Shown piece after piece: positions 57,025 to 64,000 of a stretch of DNA of 64,000 nucleotides. The stretch is taken from the NCBI RefSeq assembly GCF_003971195.1, contig NZ_CP034593.1, positions 1,178,001 to 1,242,000 on the forward strand, read 5' to 3'. The notes under the pieces were generated by a model that ran no database searches, had not been told where the DNA came from, and saw only the letters and a list, made by a program, of their open reading frames with translations. This DNA is from Flaviflexus ciconiae. Its GTDB lineage: Bacteria > Actinomycetota > Actinomycetes > Actinomycetales > Actinomycetaceae. The position numbers and the translations under genes were made by a program. Each line of letters starts with the position of its first letter. Within the stretch, counting starts at the first letter, position 1.

Positions 57025-58611
57025 ATGTCTACATCCGGACAGATCAATACTGATGCGGCCGCAGTGCCGACCGCGAACGAGCCGAAGGCGGATATTGATG
57101 CCACGGCCGAAGAGCTCAAGCTCGAACAGAAATCTTTCGCTGACTTCGGTGTCAGCAAGCCCATCGTTGAGGCTCTCGCAGCCAAGGGCATTACCCACCC
57201 CTTCCCGATTCAGGCCCTGACTCTCCCGATTGCTTTGAAGCGTCAGGACATCATTGGCCAGGCCAAGACCGGTACCGGTAAGACCCTCGGCTTTGGTATT
57301 CCGATCGTGGAATCCGTCGTTGGTCCTTCCGAGGAAGGCTACGAGAACCTGGTGGCACCCGGTGCACCGCAGGCGCTCGCCATTGCCCCGACCCGTGAGC
57401 TTGCCGTTCAGGTGGCGGGCGATCTGAAGATGGCATCGGCTAACCGTGACGTCCGCATCGTCGAGGTGTATGGCGGCCGTGCCTACGAGCCCCAGGTCGA
57501 TGCGCTAAAGAAGGGCGCCGAGATCGTTGTCGGCACTCCCGGCCGTCTCATTGACCTGCACAAGCAGCGGGTCCTCGACCTCTCCCACGTGAAGACACTC
57601 GTCCTGGACGAGGCTGACGAGATGCTTGATCTCGGTTTCCTCGAGGATGTCGAGACCCTCATGGCCGCCACCCCGGCAACACGTCACACAATGCTGTTCT
57701 CGGCCACCATGCCGGGCTCCGTTGTTGCCATGGCACGCCGCTACATGACCCGCCCGACCCACATCCGGGCCCAGGATCCGACCGGCGATCAGAAGACCGT
57801 GAAAGAAACGACACAGGTCGTTTACCGCGCCCACCAGCTCAACAAGATCGAGGTGCTCGCCCGGATCCTCCAGGCGGAGGGTCGCAAGCTTGCCATCATC
57901 TTTACCCGCACGAAGCGTCAGGCCGCCCGCGTTGCCGAGGAACTCGAAGAGCGTGGCTTTGCCACCGGTTCCCTGCACGGCGACCTGGGTCAGGGTGCCC
58001 GCGAGCGCGCACTGCGTGCCTTCCGTTCCGGCAAGATCGATATTCTCGTTGCCACGGACGTGGCCGCCCGCGGTATCGACGTCGACAACGTCACCCACGT
58101 CATTAACTACCAGTGCCCCGAGGACGATAAGACGTACCTGCACCGGATTGGCCGTACCGGCCGCGCCGGTCATCACGGCACCGCCGTCACCTTCGTTGAC
58201 TGGGAGGACACTCCCCGCTGGTCCGTCATCAACTCCGCCCTCAACCTCGGTACTCCCGAGCCGGTGGAAACCTACCACACCTCCGATCACCTCTACGCGG
58301 ACCTGAACATCGATCCGAACGTGACCGGTCGTCTGCCCCGCGCACAGCGCACTCGCGCCGGACTCGAAGCCGAAGAGGTTGAAGACCTTGGCGAGACCGG
58401 TGGTCGCAAGGGTGGCCGTAACCGTTCCGGTGGTGGACGTCAGGGAGGCCGCAGCGGCGGACGTGGCGGCCAGGGCGGTCGTGGCGGAAACCAGGGCAAC
58501 CGGAACCGTCGGGCTGATGGTGGGGAGGGCCGTTCCGAGCAGGCTCCTCGCAGGAACCGCACTCGTCGCCGCACGAAGAACGGTCGCGCGCAAGGCAATT
58601 CCGGCGAGTAG
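57025..58611 (+). CDS. DEAD-box RNA helicase with RGG tail
   Basis: 528 residues. KSFADFGVSKPIVEALAAKGITHPFPIQALTLP is the Q motif, AKTGTGKTLGF motif I, APTRELAVQV motif Ia, VGTPGRLIDL motif Ib, VLDEADEML motif II, LFSATMP motif III, TDVAARGID motif V and HRIGRTGRAG motif VI. The Gly/Arg-rich tail (about residues 450-528), including GGRQGGRSGGRGGQGGRGG, probably binds RNA. It is of the RhlE/DeaD type, acting in RNA turnover or ribosome assembly. The long leader suggests regulation, perhaps by cold. Confidence 0.93.
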   Translation: MSTSGQINTDAAAVPTANEPKADIDATAEELKLEQKSFADFGVSKPIVEALAAKGITHPFPIQALTLPIALKRQDIIGQAKTGTGKTLGFGIPIVESVVGPSEEGYENLVAPGAPQALAIAPTRELAVQVAGDLKMASANRDVRIVEVYGGRAYEPQVDALKKGAEIVVGTPGRLIDLHKQRVLDLSHVKTLVLDEADEMLDLGFLEDVETLMAATPATRHTMLFSATMPGSVVAMARRYMTRPTHIRAQDPTGDQKTVKETTQVVYRAHQLNKIEVLARILQAEGRKLAIIFTRTKRQAARVAEELEERGFATGSLHGDLGQGARERALRAFRSGKIDILVATDVAARGIDVDNVTHVINYQCPEDDKTYLHRIGRTGRAGHHGTAVTFVDWEDTPRWSVINSALNLGTPEPVETYHTSDHLYADLNIDPNVTGRLPRAQRTRAGLEAEEVEDLGETGGRKGGRNRSGGGRQGGRSGGRGGQGGRGGNQGNRNRRADGGEGRSEQAPRRNRTRRRTKNGRAQGNSGE

Positions 58612-58667
58612 CAACCGGGCTTCAACTGGGATTCACTGACTGCTAGTTACTGAAGTTCAACAGGTGC

Positions 58668-58700
58668 AAGGGAGGGAAGGCGTCACGCCTTCCCTCCCTT
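58668..58700 (+). terminator. terminator after DEAD-box gene
   Basis: A 15-bp stem AAGGGAGGGAAGGCG/CGCCTTCCCTCCCTT with a three-base loop, followed by TATGCTTTG. It can also serve the convergent marC gene. Confidence 0.8.
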
Positions 58701-58760
58701 TATGCTTTGCTAGCCAAGTACATCGCTAGTCATATGGGCCGCATTTGCTTGCGGGACTGA

Positions 58761-59381
58761 CTAAATCTGTTCGATGACTCCGAGGATGCCGTTAACGATG
58801 AGCTGGGTAGCGATTGCGGCAAGGAGCATGCCAGAGAGCTTCGTGAGAAGAGTTGTTCCGCCTTCACCGAGAACGCGGTGAATGACGACGGAGAAGCGGA
58901 GTGCCGCCCAGGAAACAATGTGGACTGCAACGAAAGCGGCTATGACAGCAATGATTGACGGGGTGTTTGATCCGGCGTCTTCGACGGCGAGCATGAAAGC
59001 AACGATTGTGCCGGGGCCCGCGAGAAGCGGGGTGCCAATCGGAACGAGAGCCACGTTGGTTTTGCCGGCGGGCTTGCCTGGATCGGATTCTTCGCCGGTC
59101 AGGAGCTGCAGCGCTACGAGCAGGAGGAGCAGGCCGCCAGACATCTGCATGGCTTCCACGGAGATGTGGAGGAAACCGAGGATATAGGTTCCGAACAGGC
59201 CGAAGACGGCCAGGACGCCAGCGGAGACGGAATTGGCCTGCCAAGCGGCCCTGGCTCGTTCTTTCGGGGTGAGTTTCGATGTTAGTCCCAGGAAGATCGG
59301 CACGTTGCCGGCGGGGTCCATGATGACGAACAGCGTAAAGAATGTCGACGCAAACAGGGTGACATCGATGACGTTGTTCAC
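58761..59381 (-). CDS. MarC-family membrane protein
   Basis: 206 residues with six membrane helices. FFTLFVIMDPAGNVPIFLGLTSKLTPKER, FGTYILGFLHISVEAMQMSGGLLLLLVALQLL and NVALVPIGTPLLAGPGTIVAFM are the MarC/UPF0056 hallmarks. The function is unknown, and the old link to antibiotic resistance is not supported. The ATG lies four bases inside the end of the PHP gene (ATGA-type overlap). Confidence 0.9.
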   Translation of the reverse strand: MNNVIDVTLFASTFFTLFVIMDPAGNVPIFLGLTSKLTPKERARAAWQANSVSAGVLAVFGLFGTYILGFLHISVEAMQMSGGLLLLLVALQLLTGEESDPGKPAGKTNVALVPIGTPLLAGPGTIVAFMLAVEDAGSNTPSIIAVIAAFVAVHIVSWAALRFSVVIHRVLGEGGTTLLTKLSGMLLAAIATQLIVNGILGVIEQI

Positions 59382-60214
59382 GGGTAGTAGACCTCCATTG
59401 CCGCCTTGTGAGCGATCCTCTCGAACATTTCGCGCGAGGTGGTGTTCTCGCCGAGCAGGTTCTTCTTGCCTGAGCCATGGTAGTCGCTCGAACCGGTTTG
59501 GACGAGTCCTCGCTCGGTGACAATGCTCGCCAGTTCTCGGCGGTCTGCCGGGGAATTGTCCCGGTGATCCACCTCGAGGCCATCAATCCCCAGGTCCAGG
59601 CCCCGCCCGATCGCCGTCCAGTCGTGGGAGCCACCGCGGGAAGCGGCCCTGGGGTGTGCCCAGATAGCTACTCCCCCGGCGTCGTGAATCAGGGCGATCG
59701 AGTCAACGAGCTCGGGTGCCCAGTACGGCCGGTAGTAGGGCGATCGTGGTGACAGGTAGCCGCTGAAAGCCTCATCCCGGTGAGAGATCGTGCCCCGTGC
59801 TAGGAGAGCGTCGGCGATGTGGGGGCGGCCGAGGGTCGCATCCTCCCCCGCCACGGCTACAACTTCCTGCCAGGTCACAATGCCGTCTTTCTCCATGGCG
59901 TCCACCATGTTGATCAGCCGTTCCTGACGCGCCTGGCGGACGCGGATGCAGTGGTCGATGATCCCTTCATCGGGATCAAAGAGGTATCCGAGCAGGTGAA
60001 CGGTCCGGTGCTCGTGCCGGGTAGAGATTTCGATTCCGGTAACAAGCCCAACACCCGTCGTGGCAACGGCTGCTTTGGCTTCGCCATATCCGCGAACGGT
60101 GTCGTGATCGGTCAGCCCAAGGATCTCAATACCCACGCTGGCAGCCTCCGCCATGAGCTCGCCGGGTGTCTGCGTGCCATCGGAGTGCAGGGAGTGCGTG
60201 TGGAGATCGATCAC
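59378..60214 (-). CDS. PHP-domain metal-dependent phosphoesterase
   Basis: 278 residues. DLHTHSLHSDGTQTP, LGLTDHDTVRGY, VTGIEISTRHEHRTVHLLGY, WAHPRAASRGG and TGSSDYHGSG supply the metal ligands of the PHP fold. It resembles the YciV/RNase AM or 3',5'-nucleotide bisphosphatase type. RNA 5'-end or pAp hydrolysis is expected; the substrate is not proven. It is co-transcribed with marC. Confidence 0.9.
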   Translation of the reverse strand: MIDLHTHSLHSDGTQTPGELMAEAASVGIEILGLTDHDTVRGYGEAKAAVATTGVGLVTGIEISTRHEHRTVHLLGYLFDPDEGIIDHCIRVRQARQERLINMVDAMEKDGIVTWQEVVAVAGEDATLGRPHIADALLARGTISHRDEAFSGYLSPRSPYYRPYWAPELVDSIALIHDAGGVAIWAHPRAASRGGSHDWTAIGRGLDLGIDGLEVDHRDNSPADRRELASIVTERGLVQTGSSDYHGSGKKNLLGENTTSREMFERIAHKAAMEVYYP

Positions 60215-60364
60215 TGCCCTAGGCTATGGCTTTTTTGAAAACTATGCCCACAAACTCTCCCTCGACAGCCCCGCCGACGCGCTTTTCCGGCAGAACCCAC
60301 TTCCCCGATCAGCATCACCACATGGAGCGTCGTAGCTACTCCTTCGAGTATCGACGCGTTCAAG

Positions 60365-60497
60365 CTTGTCGCTTGGTCTTCGGGCTATCACAGGTCTTGC
60401 GCTGTCCTTCACAGCTAGGTCCTTCATAGCTCGGTCCTTACATAGCTCGGTCCTTTATCGCTCCGTCCGTTATGGCTCCGTCCTACGTTGCCTCGTC
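60365..60497. repeat. degenerate 15-bp tandem repeat, six clear units
   Basis: Units of 15-16 bp such as CTTCATAGCTCGGTC begin at 60407, 60422, 60437, 60453, 60468 and 60483. Older, more worn units can be followed left to 60365. The array lies between divergent PHP and aminopeptidase genes. Confidence 0.8.
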
Positions 60498-60584
60498 ATT
60501 CCTCGTGCACGGTATGGGGTCGGTTCGGCGTATAGCGGACTGGCTGGAATCGATACGGCATGAAAGGGGTGACAGAATGGAGGC

Positions 60585-62078
60585 ATGACTGAAGAGACAG
60601 AAGACCGCGGTTCGAACCGCTCGCAGAGGCCCGACAATCGTGAATTCCGACAGTTCATTGGTGAGGACTGGGGTGAGCGTCCCGCAGGCCCGCCCCGGTC
60701 GGATGTTGCCGACTACACGGCCGTCCGCAGGAAGAAGCTAGCCGAGCAATTTCCGGGTCAGCGGCTTGTGATTCCCGCCGGAGAGCTTCGGGTCCGTTCG
60801 AATGACACGGACTACAGGTTCCGTGCCCACTCAGCTTTTGCTCACCTGACCGGCCTCGGTGGCGAACTGGAGCCCAATGCCGTTCTCGTTCTCCACCCGG
60901 TCGAGGGCGGCGCGGAAACGCACGAAGCTGTTCTCTACTTCCATCCCCGGTCCCCTCGTAGCTCCGAGGAATTCTGGGCCGATTCCCGCTACGGCGAATT
61001 CTGGGTCGGTGCCCGCCCGTCCCTGGAAGAAATGACAACAATGACGGGCATCCGTTCCGAGCACATCGAGTCGCTCCCCGATGCTCTGGACAAGGACCTG
61101 GGCCAGGTGCAGCTCGCTGCCATCACCCAGGCAGACACGAAGATCGATGCGCAGGTGACCGAGCTCCGTCAGCGCGAGTCCCTCACCGGTGGCGAAGCAC
61201 TCGACTCGAAGCTTCTCGAAGCAGCCAGCGAGATCCGCCTCCGCAAGGATGAGTGGGAGGTGGCCGAAATCCAGAAGGCCATCGACGTCACCCACTCGGG
61301 CTTCGATGAAATCATCGCGAACCTGCCGCGCGCCGTTGAGCACTGGCGCGGTGAGCGCGTCGTCGAAGGTGCTTTTGCTCAGCGAGCACGCGAAGAAGGC
61401 AACGGGGTCGGCTACGACACGATCGCGGCTGCCGGTAACCACGCAAATACTCTGCACTGGATCGTCAACGACGGCCGGGTGAAGGACGGCGAACTCATCC
61501 TGGTTGACGCTGGTGCCGAGGTTGATTCCCTCTACACCGCCGATATCACCCGCACCCTGCCGGTGAACGGCACGTTCACCCCGGAGCAGGCCAAGGTTTA
61601 CGAGGCTGTTCTCGAGGCGTGCGAGGCGTCGCTTGCGAAGGCCAACGAGAAGGGCGTGAAGTTCCGGGAGATCCACCAGGCTTCCATGGAGGTCATTGCC
61701 CGCTACCTCGAAGAGTGGGGCTGCCTGCCCGGTACTGCCGAGGAGTCGCTTGCTCCCGACGGCCAGTTCCACAGGCGGTGGATGCCGCACGGCACCTCCC
61801 ACCACCTGGGACTCGACGTTCACGACTGTGCCCAGGCTCGCCGGGAAATGTACTTGGATGCGGTTTTGGAGCCCGGCATGGTGTTCACCATTGAGCCCGG
61901 CCTGTACTTCCGCGAGGACGATCTGAAGATCCCCGCGTGGCTTCGCGGAATCGGGGTGCGGATCGAGGACGATATTCTCGTGACCGAGACCGGTGCCCGT
62001 CGCCTGTCGGAAGATATTCCCCGCACCACCCAAGGTGTGGAAGCCTGGATGAAGTCGATCCTGGACAAGAGGAGCTAG
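60585..62078 (+). CDS. pepP: Xaa-Pro aminopeptidase (M24B)
   Basis: 497 residues. An aminopeptidase P N-terminal domain (VADYTAVRRKKLAEQFPGQRLVIPAGELRVRSNDTDYRFRAHSAFAHLTGL) is followed by the pita-bread catalytic domain. GYDTIAAAGNHANTLHWIVND, LILVDAGAEVDSLYTADITRTLPVNG (both metal Asp), HGTSHHLGLDVHD (metal His) and GMVFTIEPGLYF and IEDDILVT (metal Glu) are intact. It cleaves the N-terminal residue before proline. The GGAGG is only one base from ATG 60585; an AAAGGGG lies further upstream. Confidence 0.93.
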   Translation: MTEETEDRGSNRSQRPDNREFRQFIGEDWGERPAGPPRSDVADYTAVRRKKLAEQFPGQRLVIPAGELRVRSNDTDYRFRAHSAFAHLTGLGGELEPNAVLVLHPVEGGAETHEAVLYFHPRSPRSSEEFWADSRYGEFWVGARPSLEEMTTMTGIRSEHIESLPDALDKDLGQVQLAAITQADTKIDAQVTELRQRESLTGGEALDSKLLEAASEIRLRKDEWEVAEIQKAIDVTHSGFDEIIANLPRAVEHWRGERVVEGAFAQRAREEGNGVGYDTIAAAGNHANTLHWIVNDGRVKDGELILVDAGAEVDSLYTADITRTLPVNGTFTPEQAKVYEAVLEACEASLAKANEKGVKFREIHQASMEVIARYLEEWGCLPGTAEESLAPDGQFHRRWMPHGTSHHLGLDVHDCAQARREMYLDAVLEPGMVFTIEPGLYFREDDLKIPAWLRGIGVRIEDDILVTETGARRLSEDIPRTTQGVEAWMKSILDKRS

Positions 62079-62081
62079 CCT

Positions 62082-63347
62082 ATGCAGCGTCGAAGCCGTG
62101 TTTTCGTTGGTCGCCTAGCAGGAACCGAAGTTTTCGATCCCATCGGCGACAAGGTCGGCAAAGTCCACGACGTTGTCGTGCTCTTCCGTCTTGTGGGAGC
62201 CCCACTCGCCGTTGGCCTCGTCATCGAGGTCACCGGGCGAAAACGCGTCTTCCTGCCGTTGTCCCGCGTCACGTCAATCGCCAACGGACAGGTCATCACG
62301 ACCGGGCTCGTGAACATCAGGAAGTTCGCACAACGGTCCACCGAGACCCTCGCACTGTCCGAGATTCTCGACCGCAGGGTCTCCTTCAAGGACGGCTCCG
62401 GCGACGCCACCGTCATTGACCTATCGATCGAGGAGCAGCGCCGGGCCGACTGGCGGGTCTCCGAAGTCTACGTAAAAACGGACAAAAACGGCCCTCACGG
62501 CGGAGAATCCCTGATCGTCGGGGTCGGGGACCTCAACGGTCTTGCCACCGGCAAGGAAGGCCAGGCGGCCACCGCGCTCCTGGCACGCGTCGCCACCCTG
62601 AAGCCCGCAGACGTTGCCGACGTGATCCGGGACCTGCCTGGGGAGCGCCGCATGGCGGTGGCATCGGGACTGAACGATGAACGGCTTGCCGAGGTACTGT
62701 CCGAGCTGGGCGACGATGAACGAGTGGAGATCATGTCCGATCTCGACATCGAACGTGCCGCCGACGTCCTGGACGTCATGCAGCCCGACGACGCGGCCGA
62801 CCTCGTGGCAGACCTGCCAGCAAACCACGCGGCTTTGCTGCTGGAACGCATGGACCCCGAAGAAGCCGACGACGTTCGCAGGCTACTCACCTACGACGAG
62901 AGAACGGCCGGTGGTCTCATGACAACCGAACCGATCATTCTCTCCCCCGAGGCCACCGTCGCTCAGGCACTCGCCTCCGCGCGACGTAAAGACGTAACCC
63001 CGGCTCTTGCCGCCACGGTCTTTGTTGCTCGTCCCCCGCTGGAAACACCCACGGGCAGATTCATCGGGGTTGTTCACCTGCAACGCGCCCTACGGGAACC
63101 TCCCTCGACCCTCGTCGGTCGGATCGTGGACTCGGATCTTGAGCCGCTCTTGCCGGAAGACACCATCGGAACGGTTGCCAGGCGCCTGGCTACCTACAAC
63201 CTGACCGCGCTTCCGGTCGTTGACGAGTCCAGGCTGCTGCTCGGGGCCGTCTCAATTGATGACGTTCTCGACCATCTCCTCCCCGACGACTGGAGGACCA
63301 GCCCCGATGACGAATCCGACATGAGAGTGGGTGAATCGAATGCCTGA
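62082..63347 (+). CDS. PRC-barrel, MgtE_N and CBS domain protein without channel
   Basis: 421 residues. A PRC-like barrel (about residues 5-145), an MgtE N-terminal superhelix (LATLKPADVADVIRDLPGERRMAVASGLNDERLAEVLSELGDDERVEIMSDLDIERAADVLDVMQPDDAADLVADLP), and a CBS pair (GGLMTTEPIILSPEATVAQALA and VGRIVDSDLEPLLPEDTIGTVARRLATYNLTALPVVDE). The membrane part of an MgtE channel is missing, so it is a cytosolic, perhaps Mg2+-sensing protein. It starts three bases after the pepP stop and overlaps the DUF1003 gene. Confidence 0.88.
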   Translation: MQRRSRVFVGRLAGTEVFDPIGDKVGKVHDVVVLFRLVGAPLAVGLVIEVTGRKRVFLPLSRVTSIANGQVITTGLVNIRKFAQRSTETLALSEILDRRVSFKDGSGDATVIDLSIEEQRRADWRVSEVYVKTDKNGPHGGESLIVGVGDLNGLATGKEGQAATALLARVATLKPADVADVIRDLPGERRMAVASGLNDERLAEVLSELGDDERVEIMSDLDIERAADVLDVMQPDDAADLVADLPANHAALLLERMDPEEADDVRRLLTYDERTAGGLMTTEPIILSPEATVAQALASARRKDVTPALAATVFVARPPLETPTGRFIGVVHLQRALREPPSTLVGRIVDSDLEPLLPEDTIGTVARRLATYNLTALPVVDESRLLLGAVSIDDVLDHLLPDDWRTSPDDESDMRVGESNA

Positions 63348-63906
63348 CCACTTCAGCGAACCACTCGATGCTCGCAGTAGAAAAGCCCGCAGGATCAAAG
63401 CGAACAGGGACACGGACCGGTTCGGGCAGGTTTCCGAAGCCATTGCCCGGTTCACCGGCACCCCGCGGTTCCTTGCCTACCTGACAGTCTTTGTCTCTGT
63501 CTGGCTCGCCTGGAACACGTGGGGCCCGGAAGCCCTCCGGTTCGACTCCGCTGCCCTCGGCTTCACGGCACTCACCCTCATGCTGTCCCTCCAGGCGTCC
63601 TACTCGTCCCCTCTCATCCTCCTCGCCCAAAACAGGCAGGACGATCGAAACAAGGTCGCGGCCGAGCAGGACAGGCAACGTGCGGAACGCAACCTGGCGG
63701 ACACCGAGTACCTGGCCCGTGAAATTGCGGGGATGCGGATGACTCTCGGCGACATGGCAACCCGTGACTTCGTTCGTTCCGAGCTACGCGACATGATCGA
63801 CGAGCTCGACCGCGAGCGCACCGACCGTCTCAAGGAACGCGAGGAACGCATCAAGCAACTCCAGGAAGAGATCGAGGAGCTACGCGGCGAACGCGGTGAA
63901 GAGTAA
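63340..63906 (+). CDS. DUF1003 membrane protein
   Basis: 188 residues with two membrane helices (about residues 43-60 and 70-92): FLAYLTVFVSVWLAWNTWGPEALRFDSAALGFTALTLMLSLQASYSSPLILLAQNRQDDRNK is the DUF1003 core. A long charged coiled coil follows (DELDRERTDRLKEREERIKQLQEEIEEL). Function unknown. Its close link to MgtE_N/CBS proteins in actinobacteria suggests a shared complex. ATG 63340 lies inside the previous gene's last codons. Confidence 0.88.
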   Translation: MPDHFSEPLDARSRKARRIKANRDTDRFGQVSEAIARFTGTPRFLAYLTVFVSVWLAWNTWGPEALRFDSAALGFTALTLMLSLQASYSSPLILLAQNRQDDRNKVAAEQDRQRAERNLADTEYLAREIAGMRMTLGDMATRDFVRSELRDMIDELDRERTDRLKEREERIKQLQEEIEELRGERGEE

Positions 63907-63939
63907 CCGAACACGAGGAATCACTTGATGATTCTCAGT

Positions 63940-63976
63940 GTGAGGAGCCCCGGCCCAAACGGCCGGGGCTCCTCAC
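63940..63976 (+). terminator. terminator after DUF1003 gene
   Basis: A 16-bp GC-rich stem (63940-63955 and 63961-63976) with loop CAAAC, followed by TTC, 34 bases after the stop. Confidence 0.82.
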
Positions 63977-64000
63977 TTCATGCCTCCGTCAGCTGACCGG

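Noticed and set aside
57505..58614. Long minus-strand frame opposite the DEAD-box gene (369 codons)
   Set aside because: Low-complexity Ala/Thr/Gly product mirroring helicase and RGG codons, without a start signal.
60831..62033. Long minus-strand frame opposite the aminopeptidase gene (400 codons)
   Set aside because: Antisense shadow of an intact M24B gene with all metal ligands; no independent evidence.

Overview
The window looks like a chromosome segment of a moderately GC-rich actinobacterium, most plausibly a member of the Actinomycetaceae. Evidence includes DUF3039, DUF3107, DUF2017-ClpS and DUF4916/DUF3054 genes, an AdnA-AdnB pair in place of RecBCD, the gene order prfB-ftsE-ftsX-M23 peptidase-smpB-ssrA, several probable leaderless starts, and a large multi-pass surface protein resembling the Actinomyces DUF5129 group (family name from memory). 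No species was identified.

Layout. 1-4.6 kb: the 5' part of a von Willebrand A surface adhesin that runs off the window, a broken GNAT gene, a thioesterase, tRNA-Leu and bcp. 4.6-13 kb: a FolC-like Mur ligase, the proton-translocating transhydrogenase pntAB, acylphosphatase, a Pcm-like methyltransferase, DUF4916/DUF3054 and a trans-sulfuration enzyme. 13.2-18.4 kb: a tight minus-strand operon clpS-DUF2017-murI-MBL hydrolase-rph-rdgB, divergent from nicotinate phosphoribosyltransferase. 18.6-29 kb: DUF3039, HU, an AspT-type exporter, a very large triplicated-domain membrane protein, an ABC exporter and small enzymes. 29.7-32.4 kb: GNAT, APH(6)-like kinase, DUF1206.

32.4-43.1 kb is the accessory part. 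It holds a duplicated MMPL/MarR divergon (one MMPL copy reduced to a remnant), a decayed lipoprotein gene, a TetR remnant, an acyl-CoA synthetase-DUF1295-pyrimidine-dimer glycosylase run, and a complete 1268-bp IS3-family element. The element interrupts a DUF1801 gene with a 3-bp target duplication. 43.3-49.8 kb: ssrA, smpB, the FtsEX-M23 division module, prfB and a phosphotransferase. 49.9-56.3 kb: adnB and adnA. 56.4-63.9 kb: DUF3107, an RGG-tailed DEAD-box helicase, MarC, a PHP phosphoesterase, an aminopeptidase P, and a soluble MgtE-like/CBS protein with DUF1003.

Two window-wide patterns stand out. First, eight otherwise conserved genes carry nine single-base losses, each repaired by adding one base and mostly in C4/G4 runs where C5/G5 is expected. 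Essential or housekeeping genes such as ftsX, pntA, pntB and adnB are among them, so sequencing undercalls are more likely than real decay. These genes are listed here over their repaired span as CDS. Second, at least five intergenic spots and one coding spot carry degenerate tandem repeats, each with its own unit length (14, 15-16, 16, 17-24, 21 and 25 bp). No CRISPR array, prophage, rRNA operon or clear new defence system was seen.
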